A program made the position numbers and the translations under genes. A stretch of DNA of 25,772 nucleotides from a virus. The DNA lies in the IMG/VR virus record IMGVR_UViG_3300040771_000435, positions 1 through 25,772 of that record; one strand, 5' to 3'. The notes below the pieces were generated by a model. It had not been told where the DNA came from. It was given only the letters and a program-made list of their open reading frames with translations, and ran no database searches. Below are positions 1 through 7,602 of the stretch, one piece after another; within the stretch, counting starts at the first letter, position 1, and every line of letters begins with the position of its first letter.

Positions 1-2
1 AA

Positions 3-761
3 ATTCGAAATTTCAAAACTAAAAATTTGAATATGTGGGTAGATCAGCAGTTTTCTTGGATTTACAACGAAGATTGGATGAAAAATAAAGTCGATGAAAT
101 CCCAATGGAGAAATTCACAAAATATGGAGCTTATGCTGGATTGGACCTTTCTACAACTACAGATTTAAGTGCTTATGCGATTTTATCGGAACCGGATGAA
201 AACATGGAGCGTTACCTTAAAATTTGGCTTTTTTGCCCAAAAGATACCATCGAAAAGCGTTCCAAAGAGGATCGCGTGCCGTATCAATATTGGGCTGACA
301 AAGGGTATATCATTGCAACGCCTGGAAACGTAATCGATTATTTTGTGATTAGTGATATAATCAAATCCACGTTTCACGAACACAAAGTAATCCGTCTCGA
401 ATACGATCGCTATAACGCTACGCAATTAATCCAGGAACTACAGGAAGACGGTTTAAATGTTTCTGAATTTTCGCAGGCTATTGGAACGATTTCGGCACCT
501 ACAAAAGAGTTTGAAAAACTCGTGTATTCCGGTAAGATAAAACATGACGGAAATCCCGCATTAGCTTGGATGCTTGCTTCATGTGTGATTTATGCAGATG
601 CAAACGACAATTTAAAAGTACACAAAGGGCGTTCCGGTGCAAATGGCCGCCGTGTCGATGGAATTATTGCAACAATAAATGCGTTGGGCGGCTCGATGTC
701 AACGCCTGAAGAAACAAACGAAAGTATCTACAACAGGGAAGATACTGAATTCACTTGCTAA
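3..761 (+). CDS. terL: Terminase large subunit, C-terminal part (cut by window start)
   Basis: The frame is open through the left edge, so the 5' part with the ATPase domain lies outside the window. The first ATG at 33 (or TTG at 27) is internal: the residues before it (NFKTKNLN, then MWVDQ) match the conserved linker seen just before the nuclease domain in HK97-type (Terminase_1) large subunits. The nuclease domain is visible: YAGLDLS near the start carries the first acidic residue, RLEYDRYNATQLIQEL is a conserved core segment, and RRVDGIIA near the end carries the last catalytic Asp. The enzyme cuts phage concatemers and, with the missing ATPase part, pumps DNA into the prohead through the portal encoded about 1.2 kb downstream. 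Family assignment is firm; the product is incomplete only because of the window edge. Confidence 0.93.
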   Translation: MRNFKTKNLNMWVDQQFSWIYNEDWMKNKVDEIPMEKFTKYGAYAGLDLSTTTDLSAYAILSEPDENMERYLKIWLFCPKDTIEKRSKEDRVPYQYWADKGYIIATPGNVIDYFVISDIIKSTFHEHKVIRLEYDRYNATQLIQELQEDGLNVSEFSQAIGTISAPTKEFEKLVYSGKIKHDGNPALAWMLASCVIYADANDNLKVHKGRSGANGRRVDGIIATINALGGSMSTPEETNESIYNREDTEFTC

Positions 762-780
762 CTTAAATCTATTAATAATT

Positions 781-1035
781 ATGAACGCAGTCGAAGAAAA
801 CGCTCTTAGAATTTACATCGCTAAAATTGAAAAACAAAATGAGCAAATGCGAGAGCTCTCAACTAGAAAAGGTTTTTATGCTGCTTATTTTGTAGCGTTG
901 AAAACTGCAAAATCCAATAAAGAAGCTTTTGATACCGTCAATGAAAACTATCATGAATTATTTGGAAATTATCGTTATTCAGATTGGAATTCCTTTAAAA
1001 AAATGACGAACTATTATAACAACCAAAAAAAATAA
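781..1035 (+). CDS. Small hypothetical phage protein
   Basis: 84 residues from ATG 781, 19 bp after the terminase stop. The same frame is open back to 679, but that would overlap the conserved end of the terminase, so 781 is preferred. The protein is mostly helical, charged and soluble, with no signal peptide or membrane segment; the C-terminal half is rich in Tyr, Asn and Lys (NYRYSDWNSFKKM). It is the first of a run of very small genes between terminase and portal. I do not recognise a family. Similar short helical proteins at this position in other phages are usually of unknown function. Confidence 0.7.
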   Translation: MNAVEENALRIYIAKIEKQNEQMRELSTRKGFYAAYFVALKTAKSNKEAFDTVNENYHELFGNYRYSDWNSFKKMTNYYNNQKK

Positions 1036-1036
1036 A

Positions 1037-1210
1037 ATGAAAATAGCAATTATAATTCTACTTACATTCTTATTCGCATTTGCCACCAGTGCGTTATTAG
1101 AATTCAATTTTATACAAAAAAATCCCGTGCGTTATACGCTCGTGGTTTTTTTAATCAGCATCGAATTACTAACTGGATTTTTTTACATAAAATCTGAAAT
1201 AAAAAAATAA
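1037..1210 (+). CDS. Very small membrane protein (57 aa)
   Basis: ATG 1037 starts one base after the previous stop and the frame closes at 1208-1210. The product has two hydrophobic segments: residues about 3-20 (IAIIILLTFLFAFATSALL) and about 35-50 (LVVFLISIELLTGFFYI), separated by a short polar turn and followed by a lysine-rich tail. This is a two-helix membrane hairpin. Tight packing with its neighbours supports it as a real gene. The function is not recognisable; superinfection exclusion or a moron-type membrane role is possible but not shown. Confidence 0.6.
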   Translation: MKIAIIILLTFLFAFATSALLEFNFIQKNPVRYTLVVFLISIELLTGFFYIKSEIKK

Positions 1211-1211
1211 C

Positions 1212-1415
1212 ATGAGTCAAGAAAATGAAAACTGGATTGAAATAACTCTAGAAAGTGAATTACCAATAAAAGGATTGTATTTCGCTTATTATAAAATGGA
1301 AAAAAAAGTGACTGCGATAGAGTTTGATCCAAATAATACAATTGATAAAAAATTATTTAAAAAAATGTTTTCGCATTACAAAAAAATGCATTTGCCGGAA
1401 CCGCCAATAGTTTAA
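1212..1415 (+). CDS. Small hypothetical protein (67 aa)
   Basis: Starts one base after the previous stop codon, so it is probably translationally coupled. The product is soluble, with an acidic N-terminal half (ENENWIEITLESE) and a basic C-terminal half (KKLFKKMFSHYKKMH) ending in LPEPPIV. There are no membrane segments and no recognisable catalytic motif. I do not recognise the family. Context makes it part of the small-gene run between terminase and portal. Confidence 0.65.
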   Translation: MSQENENWIEITLESELPIKGLYFAYYKMEKKVTAIEFDPNNTIDKKLFKKMFSHYKKMHLPEPPIV

Positions 1416-1437
1416 AAAAAACATAATTAATAAAAAA

Positions 1438-1590
1438 ATGTCCGAAAATCTAAAAGTAGAAAATATCGCAAAAGCAATAAAGCTGTTGCCTAAACCTAAA
1501 ACGTACCCGCCAACAACTGTAACGGTGGTAGTAGGGAAACTAAAATACACCTTCGAAAAAATAAAAGACGAATGGTATTATAAATTTTAA
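1438..1590 (+). CDS. Very small hypothetical protein (50 aa)
   Basis: ATG 1438 to TAA 1588-1590. The product is 50 residues, basic, with a proline-rich centre (LPKPKTYPPTTVTVVV) and an aromatic C-terminus (DEWYYKF). It lies 22 bp after the preceding gene and 3 bp before the next ATG. It looks like a small beta-rich protein of unknown role. Codon use and spacing resemble the neighbours, which is the main support. Confidence 0.55.
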   Translation: MSENLKVENIAKAIKLLPKPKTYPPTTVTVVVGKLKYTFEKIKDEWYYKF

Positions 1591-1593
1591 GCT

Positions 1594-1829
1594 ATGAAAA
1601 TATTCCTGCAATCATTTTTCCAAATTGGATTAGTAGCCATAAACACGATGTTGATCTCAAAGGGATTTACATCGGTGTTTTTATAGTGTCGTTTTTAATT
1701 AGCTTACTTTGGGCCTTTAATGTTTCTAAAGTAGCAATATCGACAATAAAACAAAAATTGATCTACGCATTAGGCGCTGGCTGTGGAGCCGTGATTGGAT
1801 TAATTTTAATATCTTTAATTTACAAATAA
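1594..1829 (+). CDS. Small membrane protein split by an apparent -1 frameshift
   Basis: In the first frame ATG 1594 reads 30 residues to TAG 1684-1686. A second open frame, -1 relative to it, runs from the same spot to TAA 1827-1829. Joining them at AAAGGGA (1659-1665) gives a coherent 78-residue protein: MKIFLQSFFQIGLVAINT, then LISKG, then IYIGVFIVSFLISLLWAFNV, then a basic loop, then a glycine-rich C-terminal membrane helix (ALGAGCGAVIGLILISLIYK). Three hydrophobic segments result, as in small phage membrane proteins. Neither half is convincing alone. Either a base is missing (a four-A run reduced to three would do it), making this a pseudogene or a sequencing error, or the ribosome slips -1 on A AAG GGA. 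Function unknown. Confidence 0.6.
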
Positions 1830-1851
1830 TATCCGCTAAAAAAGCAAAGCA

Positions 1852-1907
1852 CACAAAGTTGAATTATTCAACCATTTAAAAAGCATCGTTCCAATACTTT
1901 TACACTT
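1852..1907 (+). promoter_or_regulatory. Candidate phage late promoter, copy 1 (upstream of portal)
   Basis: The 22 bp at 1852-1873 recur exactly at 8390-8411. They contain the palindrome GTTGAATTATTCAAC (1858-1872, two 7-bp arms around a single T). Twenty-two bases later comes TACTTTTA (1895-1902), one base away from the Bacteroidota -7 consensus TAnnTTTG, followed by CACTTAA. The palindrome-to-box distance is identical in both copies. No TTTG -33 box sits at the usual distance; the palindrome lies there instead, suggesting an activator dimer site centred near -43. The portal ATG is 20 bp after the box. Promoter function is inferred, not shown. Confidence 0.6.
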
Positions 1908-1922
1908 AAATCAAAGGTGTAA
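1900..1922 (+). repeat. Imperfect dyad overlapping the portal start
   Basis: TTACACTT (1900-1907) pairs with AGGTGTAA (1915-1922) over eight positions, one being a G-T pair, with a 7-base loop. The right arm ends in the A of the portal start codon. A different-sequence but similarly placed dyad precedes the tape-measure gene at 8431-8459. Confidence 0.4.
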
Positions 1923-3148
1923 TGAGTTTGAACGGTGCTTTTAGCGAAATGTTTGCTTCTCAAAAAAGAAGTGTAAATACTGATAATTCCTATTTTTCGG
2001 GATTTGGCGGTATATTCTCGCAGGGAACTTCGGGAACAAATATGAGTGCTTCGCGAGCATTAAAACTTTCTGCATTTTACAATGGCGTTGATCAGATATC
2101 AAATGATATTGCGAAAATCCCTTTTTCGATATATCAAAAAGACGGAAAAAACCGTGTTTCACGCTCAAATCATCCTGCATACAATGTAATTGCTATAGAG
2201 CCAAATTCCTTTATGACTTCTTTTGTTTTTCGTAAAACAATGGCGGTTTCATTTTTGATTAAAGGGAATGCTTTAGCGAAAATCAATTCTGATAAAGCAG
2301 GAAAACCTATCTCTACAGATTTTATTAGTTGGGATAGAGTGAATGATATTCGAATGAAAAACGGTGAATTACTTTACGATGTCACCGGTTACAAATATCC
2401 ATTGTTATCTTCTGAAGTATTGCATTTCAAAAACTTATCTCACAACGGAATAAGTGGTGTGGGTGTAATTACAAATGCAGCACAACAATTAAACCTGGCT
2501 ATTGAAGTACAGGAATTTTCTGCTACAAATTTTGAAAACAAAGGGGTTCGTCAAGCAGTTGTTGAAAGTGATAAAACAATTAGTGACGGTAAGGCTAAAA
2601 TAATCGCAGGAATAAAAGCTGCCTTTTCTGAAAAAGATGCTACACGTGTAGCGGTGCTGGATGAAGGCATGAAGTGGAAAGCAATTACCGTAACGCCACA
2701 AGAAGCGCAAATCATTGAGCAAGCACGTTTTAGTATTGAAGATATTGCCCGCTGGTTGAATATCGCACCACACAAAATCAAGTCTTTATTACAGTCTACT
2801 AATAATAATATTGAGCAGCAGTCACTAGATCATGTAAGTGATACGATACAGCCACACGTTACCAACTGGGAACAGGAGTACGCAAAAAAACTGATCCTGC
2901 CATCTGATATCCAGGACGGATATTATGTGCGTGGAAATATGAATGTATTGCTTCGCTCGGATATTAAATCACGTGGTGAATATTACGGAAAAGCAGTCAA
3001 CGGTGGTTGGATGAATAGAAATGAAGTGCGACAATTAGAAGATATGAATGTGGGTCCTGATTTGCTCGAAGAGTTCTTAACTCCGGTCAATACGTTTACA
3101 GAATCACAAATCAAAAACAATTTAAAAACAGTCCAAGATGGAAAGTAA
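1922..3148 (+). CDS. Phage portal protein, HK97 family
   Basis: 408 residues, the usual length for the HK97-type portal family (Phage_portal). The N-terminal region has the typical SASRALKLSAFYNGVDQISND followed by IAKIPFSIYQKDG, and the central part has EVLHFKNL and SATNFENKGV, all family hallmarks. The C-terminal half (RFSIEDIARWLNIAPHKI) matches the clip and stem region. Twelve copies form the ring at the unique vertex through which the terminase pumps DNA. It opens the head module, preceded by a candidate late promoter, and overlaps the protease gene by 11 bp. The ATG at 1922 places the start just after the dyad; no strong Shine-Dalgarno is present, as usual in Bacteroidota. Confidence 0.95.
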   Translation: MSLNGAFSEMFASQKRSVNTDNSYFSGFGGIFSQGTSGTNMSASRALKLSAFYNGVDQISNDIAKIPFSIYQKDGKNRVSRSNHPAYNVIAIEPNSFMTSFVFRKTMAVSFLIKGNALAKINSDKAGKPISTDFISWDRVNDIRMKNGELLYDVTGYKYPLLSSEVLHFKNLSHNGISGVGVITNAAQQLNLAIEVQEFSATNFENKGVRQAVVESDKTISDGKAKIIAGIKAAFSEKDATRVAVLDEGMKWKAITVTPQEAQIIEQARFSIEDIARWLNIAPHKIKSLLQSTNNNIEQQSLDHVSDTIQPHVTNWEQEYAKKLILPSDIQDGYYVRGNMNVLLRSDIKSRGEYYGKAVNGGWMNRNEVRQLEDMNVGPDLLEEFLTPVNTFTESQIKNNLKTVQDGK

Positions 3149-3800
3149 AGATTATATAAAAAGCCTTAGCGACACGGCAGAACGTCGTTTCTTTTCATCT
3201 GAAGTTCGTGCTGAAAAGCGTGAAGATACAGTGGATGGAACGTCTTCTTTAATCGAAGGTTATGCTGCCAAATTTAATTCGGATACTGTGATTGGTAATT
3301 ATTACCAGTTCAGAGAAAAGATTAGTCCAGGTGCATTTGATGATGTGTTGAATGATGATGTACGCTGTCTTTTTAATCATAATCCTAACTACGTTTTGGC
3401 ACGTTCTAAGGAAGGAAAAGGAACGCTGACATTATCGGTTGACGAAATCGGATTGAAATATTCTTATGTAACGCCTGAAAGGTCGTTTGCAAAGGATTTA
3501 GAAGATGCAATCGCTTTGGGTGATGTTTCGCAATCTTCTTTTGCTTTTGATATCGAAGAACAAACGTGGACCGAAGTAGAAGGTGAAATTCCGATGCGTA
3601 CAATTGTACGCTTCAAAAAATTATATGATGTGGCTCCGGTAACGTATCCAGCTTATGCAGATACGGAAGTGGCAAAAAGAAGTTTAGATGCTTTTATCGA
3701 AAAAACACATGCGAAAGACGATTCGAAAGAGACTCGCTCGGATAACAATAAAGAGCTCAACGCTTTTGAAGCTCAATTAATTATTAATTCAAATTTATAA
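3138..3800 (+). CDS. Prohead maturation protease (HK97, Peptidase_S78)
   Basis: 220 residues, starting inside the end of the portal gene. The fold markers of the S78 family are in order: LIEGYAAKFN (about 38-47), KISPGAFDDVL (61-71), then CLFNHNPNYVLAR with the catalytic His at about 81, and QSSFAFDI with the catalytic Ser at about 134. SPGAF and SxSFxF are diagnostic. The enzyme removes the scaffolding (delta) domain of the capsid protein and itself during prohead maturation. The next gene, the capsid protein, has exactly such an N-terminal extension. Function is well supported by motifs and gene order. Confidence 0.93.
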   Translation: MESKDYIKSLSDTAERRFFSSEVRAEKREDTVDGTSSLIEGYAAKFNSDTVIGNYYQFREKISPGAFDDVLNDDVRCLFNHNPNYVLARSKEGKGTLTLSVDEIGLKYSYVTPERSFAKDLEDAIALGDVSQSSFAFDIEEQTWTEVEGEIPMRTIVRFKKLYDVAPVTYPAYADTEVAKRSLDAFIEKTHAKDDSKETRSDNNKELNAFEAQLIINSNL

Positions 3801-3807
3801 CAAGCAA

Positions 3808-5109
3808 ATGAAAAAATCTGCTATTATTTTGCAACAAAGAGCTCAAAAGATTGAAGCTCAAAAGGCGCTTCATGCTACTGCTGACGGCGAAAAAAGAAGC
3901 TTGAATGAGACTGAAACTGCAACGTTTCGTTCTCTTCAAAAAGAAATCGACGGATTAACGGATCAGGCTAATGATGCGTTAGCGTATGAAGAAAATCTTC
4001 GTTCAATAGAAGGATCTGAAGGAACTGATTTTGTAGGCGAAGGAGATTCTGTAAAGAAAAAAAAGACTACACAACGTGCTTACTCACTTGCCGCGCACAT
4101 TCGTGGTGCAATGGGCGGGAAGTTGACAGGTGCTGAAAAAGAAGCTCAGGAAAAAGGAATTGCGGAACGTGAAGCGCGTGGTTTAGAAATAAACGAAAAA
4201 GCGGTTTATATCCCTGAGGAATTGATGACTAGAGCTACTCAGCAAACTGTTACGCAGGATGCAGGTGAGTATGGTGGTCAATTGGTTTCTGATGCGGCTC
4301 CAAGAGTGATTGATGGTTTTATGCCAAAATTATTTTTGGAAGATATGGGTGCTAATGTTTGGACTGGTTTATCAGGTGGTGATATTCCTTTGCCAGTGTC
4401 TTCAAACTATACTTTTCAATGGTTAGAAGAAGGTCAAGCAATTACAGGTCAAAAACAAAAGTTTGTTGGTCCTAAATTGTCTCCAAAACGTGCAGGTGCG
4501 TTAGTGTCAATCACTAAAAAACTGTTGATGCAAACTTCTATTGATGTAGAAGCTACAATCAGAACGAGATTGCAAGATGGAATCCGTAGAACATTGGAAG
4601 GTGTTGCTATTCAAGGTTTGGCTGCAAACAATGAGCCAGTTGGTATTTTGAATAAAGTAGGCGTTTTAGCTTCTGCTAATCAAGTTGCAGCTGGTGCTGC
4701 TACTTATGCAAACGTGGTAGAATTACAAGGATTGGTTGAAGATGCGGATGCAACTGAAATCTCTTTGGGATACTTATGTAATCCTAAATTACGTGCCAAA
4801 TTGAAAACTATTACAAAAGGTGCTGATATGGGTGGGGCAATTTGCCAAAATGGATTAATCGATGGGATGCCAACAGTTTCAACTTCATTAGTGAAGAAAA
4901 TTGCAGGAACTCCTGACACGTATCCATTGATTTACGGTGACTTCTCTCAACTTTATGTTGGTGTTTGGGGTGGAATCGAAATCATTGTTGATGCAGTATC
5001 TACAGAAGCGGCTTCGAAAGCATCTGTGAATTTAATCATCAACATGGAAGCGGATGTTCAAATCGCACATCCAGCAGCATTTGCAAAAAACAATTTCATG
5101 ACTGCATAA
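3808..5109 (+). CDS. Major capsid protein, HK97 fold, with N-terminal delta domain
   Basis: 433 residues. The first 100 or so are charged and helical (coiled-coil-like LRSLQKEIDGLTDQANDAL type), matching the scaffolding domain that the adjacent protease removes. A basic stretch (VKKKKTTQRAY) lies near the expected cleavage zone. The rest matches the Phage_capsid family: an N-arm rich in Gln and Thr (RATQQTVTQDAG), the FQWLEEGQAITGQKQKF segment with the E-loop region, and the A-domain ending KASVNLIINMEADVQIAHPAAF. It builds the icosahedral shell. A strong hairpin terminator follows, which would separate capsid transcription from the genes downstream. Confidence 0.95.
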   Translation: MKKSAIILQQRAQKIEAQKALHATADGEKRSLNETETATFRSLQKEIDGLTDQANDALAYEENLRSIEGSEGTDFVGEGDSVKKKKTTQRAYSLAAHIRGAMGGKLTGAEKEAQEKGIAEREARGLEINEKAVYIPEELMTRATQQTVTQDAGEYGGQLVSDAAPRVIDGFMPKLFLEDMGANVWTGLSGGDIPLPVSSNYTFQWLEEGQAITGQKQKFVGPKLSPKRAGALVSITKKLLMQTSIDVEATIRTRLQDGIRRTLEGVAIQGLAANNEPVGILNKVGVLASANQVAAGAATYANVVELQGLVEDADATEISLGYLCNPKLRAKLKTITKGADMGGAICQNGLIDGMPTVSTSLVKKIAGTPDTYPLIYGDFSQLYVGVWGGIEIIVDAVSTEAASKASVNLIINMEADVQIAHPAAFAKNNFMTA

Positions 5110-5121
5110 GCAGTTTAATAT

Positions 5122-5150
5122 AAAGAAAAGAGTTTCGGCTCTTTTCTTTT
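5122..5150 (+). terminator. Intrinsic terminator after the capsid gene
   Basis: Perfect 11-bp stem AAAGAAAAGAG / CTCTTTTCTTT with a TTTCGG loop (5133-5138), followed by T and A residues. It lies 12 bp after the capsid stop codon and 14 bp before the next gene. The stem is AT-rich, so termination is probably partial, which would favour capsid mRNA over downstream genes. Confidence 0.7.
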
Positions 5151-5163
5151 AATATTTTACAAA

Positions 5164-5385
5164 ATGGCAAAAAAAATAAAGATTGTAGCCTTATTGCCTT
5201 TGTTGGCGTATGGTTTACCGCAAAGCGAAGGTCAGAGTGTTTCTGTTGAAAAGAAACAAGCGGATGAAATTATAGAAGCTGGTTACGCTAAATTATATGT
5301 AGCGGCTAAAGGTGAAGTTGTTGTTGAAGAAGAAGGCGCTGAAGAAGAAGGTGCTTATTTCGAAGGAACTGAATTGGTAAAATAA
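5164..5385 (+). CDS. Small acidic protein downstream of the capsid gene
   Basis: 73 residues. The N-terminal half has VALLPLLAYGLPQSEGQSVSVEKKQADEIIEAGYAKLY, resembling short proteins that commonly follow HK97 capsid genes and share a pattern of a small beta segment followed by ADxLIxxGYAxxY. The C-terminal third is very acidic (VVVEEEGAEEEGAYFEG). A role in the capsid or neck, for example as decoration or assembly factor, is plausible from position only. The ATG at 5164 follows the terminator, so expression needs read-through or an unseen promoter. Confidence 0.75.
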   Translation: MAKKIKIVALLPLLAYGLPQSEGQSVSVEKKQADEIIEAGYAKLYVAAKGEVVVEEEGAEEEGAYFEGTELVK

Positions 5386-5399
5386 TAAAAAACTAAGGT

Positions 5400-5960
5400 A
5401 TGATGACTCATTTTTATACATCCGTAACGGCCGAAGCTCCGATTCTTTCTTTGGAAAAAGCGAAGAAACAACTTCGTATTGATGCGGATAATACAGACGA
5501 AGATGATTTGCTGACATCTTACATCGATGCTGCACAAGTAGCTTGTGAGGACTATATGAATCGTGCTATTGGGAAGCGTAATTTCATTATGGAGTTAAGC
5601 GCTTTTCCATCAAGTATAACCTTCGAACGTAATTATGAAAATGATGTCATCACTAAGGTTGAGTATTACGCACCTGGTGAAACAACGCTTACCACTTTAG
5701 CAGTGGATCAATACAAACTGCGCAATTCTAATATTGTGGAATGTTTTGACGTCAAATTTATTTCGTTACCGGAAACGGATAAACGCGATGATGCTGTAAT
5801 CGTAACTATCGAGCAAGGTTTTACATTGGCGCAATGTCCTAAACCTATTTTGCAAGCCATCAACTTGAAGCTTTCGGATTTTTACGAACGTAGAGAAGAC
5901 CGCGAGCAAGGGAATAATCCTGCATCCAATAATTTACTGAGAAAGTACCGAAAATATTAA
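5400..5960 (+). CDS. Head-tail connector protein, gp6-like
   Basis: 186 residues. The N-terminal part (LSLEKAKKQLRIDADNTDEDDLLTSYIDAAQVACEDYMNRAI) is the signature of the phage gp6-like head-tail connector family: LxxxKxxLRID, then an acidic loop, then an AxxxxExYxxR helix. The middle is beta-rich and the end returns to a helix (PILQAINLKLSDFYERRED), also typical. In HK97-like phages this adaptor ring binds below the portal. The start may be either ATG of the tandem ATGATG at 5400. The next gene begins 2 bp after its stop, so it forms one translational block with the neck genes. Confidence 0.87.
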   Translation: MMTHFYTSVTAEAPILSLEKAKKQLRIDADNTDEDDLLTSYIDAAQVACEDYMNRAIGKRNFIMELSAFPSSITFERNYENDVITKVEYYAPGETTLTTLAVDQYKLRNSNIVECFDVKFISLPETDKRDDAVIVTIEQGFTLAQCPKPILQAINLKLSDFYERREDREQGNNPASNNLLRKYRKY

Positions 5961-5962
5961 TC

Positions 5963-6295
5963 ATGGAAAAAGCACCTTTCATAGGCCAAATGGACCGAAA
6001 AGTTCAGATAGTAAAGTTTGTGGCAACACGTAACTCTACTAATGAAAAAGAAGTTACTCAGGAAGTAATTGCGGAACCGTGGGCGCACATGATGGATGTT
6101 TCAGGAAGTGAAGATGTAGAGGGAAAAATACGGTATTTGGTGAATAAGAAATTTACAATTCGATACAATCAAATGGTGAATAATCTAAAAAACCAACTCG
6201 GATTGCTGTATGAAGGAAAATTGTATGACGTGGTAAATGTTATCGAGATTGGACGCAAAGCGCACCTGCAATTAATCGTGAAAAACTATGAGTAA
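5963..6295 (+). CDS. Head-tail joining / head-closure protein (SPP1 gp16-like)
   Basis: 110 residues of the Phage_H_T_join type. MDRKVQIVKF at the start, EPWAHMMDVSGSED in the middle, KKFTIRYN, and LYEGKLYDVVNVIEIGRKAHLQLIVKNYE at the end reproduce the family pattern (ligation of W/A-rich strand, then a YDV strand, then LxxxxK). It closes the head after packaging and forms the tail docking surface. It overlaps the next gene by 8 bp. Position between the gp6-like connector and the gp10-like protein fits the standard order. Confidence 0.87.
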   Translation: MEKAPFIGQMDRKVQIVKFVATRNSTNEKEVTQEVIAEPWAHMMDVSGSEDVEGKIRYLVNKKFTIRYNQMVNNLKNQLGLLYEGKLYDVVNVIEIGRKAHLQLIVKNYE

Positions 6296-6836
6296 TCTAG
6301 GTATCACAGTAAGTGGATTTCCTGAACTCAAAGAGAAGATCAGGGAGCTGGCAAACGATAAAGACAAGAAAAAAGAAGTCCTTCTTATTCTACGTCAAGT
6401 CGCACGTCCTTCTCTTGTAGCAGCACGAAATGCGGTTCCGGTAAGTAGTAAATCGCATATTGCACGGGGCAAAAAAATTGAATCCGGAAACCTTAAAAAA
6501 TCGCTTGGATTAATTACTTCAAAATCGAGTAATCCAATGATTTTAGCAGGTCCAAGAGCAAAAAACGGAAACGATGGTTGGTATGGTCACATGGTGCACG
6601 GTGGGCACGCTATTTACCGTAATACGGAGAATATCCGTAGAACGCTTCGAAACGGACGGAAAAAAAGCGTGCTTGCTCGTGTTACTAATAAACGCAAAGG
6701 AAACACAGTTGGGCGTGTGCGAGCAATCCCGTTTATGGATATTGCATACGAACAAACAAAAAACACGGTTACGGCTGATGCTCAGGATAAAATGGCAAAA
6801 TTCATTCAAAGAAGAATCAATAAATTAAGCAACTAA
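6288..6836 (+). CDS. HK97 gp10-like neck/tail protein
   Basis: 182 residues. It begins with a GITVSGFPELKEKIREL segment, then a helix of the type KxxxxxLRQVARPSLVAARNAVPV, then basic beta strands with GKKIESGNLKKSLG and a C-terminal helix after RAIPFMDIAYEQTKNTV. This is the layout of the HK97 gp10 / tail-component family, found between head-closure and tail-terminator genes. The protein is strongly basic. A likely role is joining tail to head. The ATG overlaps the previous gene and the stop shares its A with the next ATG (TAATG). Confidence 0.82.
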   Translation: MSNLGITVSGFPELKEKIRELANDKDKKKEVLLILRQVARPSLVAARNAVPVSSKSHIARGKKIESGNLKKSLGLITSKSSNPMILAGPRAKNGNDGWYGHMVHGGHAIYRNTENIRRTLRNGRKKSVLARVTNKRKGNTVGRVRAIPFMDIAYEQTKNTVTADAQDKMAKFIQRRINKLSN

Positions 6837-7177
6837 TGTTAGAACTATCAGACGAAATAACGGACTTTTTATTGACTGAAACGGTTTTTACAACGGTTAT
6901 GAATGATCGTTTAGCGCCTGTAGTTTCTTCTGCTGATGAAACGTATCCTTTTGCAAATTATGTGATTCGGGAACAAACAGGACAAAGTTTAGATGGTGAC
7001 GCGTATAGTGTGACATTGTTGTTTTATTTCGAACAAAATAGCTATCGAAAATGTGTAGCTTTTTTGGACCAAATGAAACCTATTATCAAAGAAAAATACG
7101 ATTGGCAAAACTCCGAAATTGAATTTGTAGAAGTAGATCAGTCTTTTGTGGGAATTATTAATTTTAATAAAATATAG
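6836..7177 (+). CDS. Tail completion/terminator protein (DUF3168-like)
   Basis: 113 residues. The beginning (SDEITDFLLTETVFTTVMNDRLAP) and the middle (YPFANYVIREQTGQSLDGDAYSVTLLFYFEQNSYRKCVAFLDQM) follow the DUF3168 tail-completion pattern: N-terminal helix, PYVVY-type strand, then a strand-helix with a serine/tyrosine pair. The C-terminal strand reads FVGIINFNKI. The protein caps the tail tube at the head-proximal end and sets tail length with the tape measure. It sits directly before the tail tube gene, as expected. Confidence 0.8.
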   Translation: MLELSDEITDFLLTETVFTTVMNDRLAPVVSSADETYPFANYVIREQTGQSLDGDAYSVTLLFYFEQNSYRKCVAFLDQMKPIIKEKYDWQNSEIEFVEVDQSFVGIINFNKI

Positions 7178-7182
7178 AAATT

Positions 7183-7602
7183 ATGGCAGGAAATACCTAT
7201 GCTGGAAAAAATTTAAGAATTAGAGTAGATGGAAAAACAATCTTCCATGCTACAGAATGTACATTTACAACTTCGCGTAACATGGAAAGCATCGCTTCCA
7301 AAGATACAAACGGGGAGCAAGTAACACCAGGGAATTATACTTGGGGAGTTTCTACAAACTTTTTAGTGGCAAATAAGCCAACTGCGTCATCTACTCAAAT
7401 TGGTACAAAAGAAGTTATTGATATTTTTCAAAACGGAACTGAAGTTGAAGTACAATTCTCTACTAACATTGTAGGTGATGTAATCATTACAGGACAAACG
7501 TTTATTGAAGGAATGAACATGTCAGCAGGAACTAATGGAGTGGCAACTGGGGATTGCTCTTTCAAAGGAAATGGTGACTTTATTACAACAGTAGGTGTTT
7601 AA
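7183..7602 (+). CDS. Major tail tube protein
   Basis: 139 residues, beta-rich. GKNLRIRVDGKTIFHATECTFT at the start, ATN-type SRNMESIASKDTNGEQVTPGNYTWGVS in the middle, and GTEVEVQFSTNIVGDVIITGQTFIEG with a glycine-rich end fit the TP901-1-type major tail protein family (Phage_tail_2). Hexameric rings of this protein stack to form the tail tube. Context agrees: it follows the tail terminator and precedes the tail-assembly chaperone pair. The stop TAA shares its A with the next ATG (TAATG). Confidence 0.87.
   Translation: MAGNTYAGKNLRIRVDGKTIFHATECTFTTSRNMESIASKDTNGEQVTPGNYTWGVSTNFLVANKPTASSTQIGTKEVIDIFQNGTEVEVQFSTNIVGDVIITGQTFIEGMNMSAGTNGVATGDCSFKGNGDFITTVGV

Noticed and set aside
374-382. 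A further TCACGAACA copy inside the terminase gene
   Set aside because: Single copy within conserved coding sequence far from the att core; likely chance.
679-780. Upstream extension of the small gene at 781
   Set aside because: It would overlap the conserved nuclease end of the terminase in another frame; ATG 781 fits spacing.
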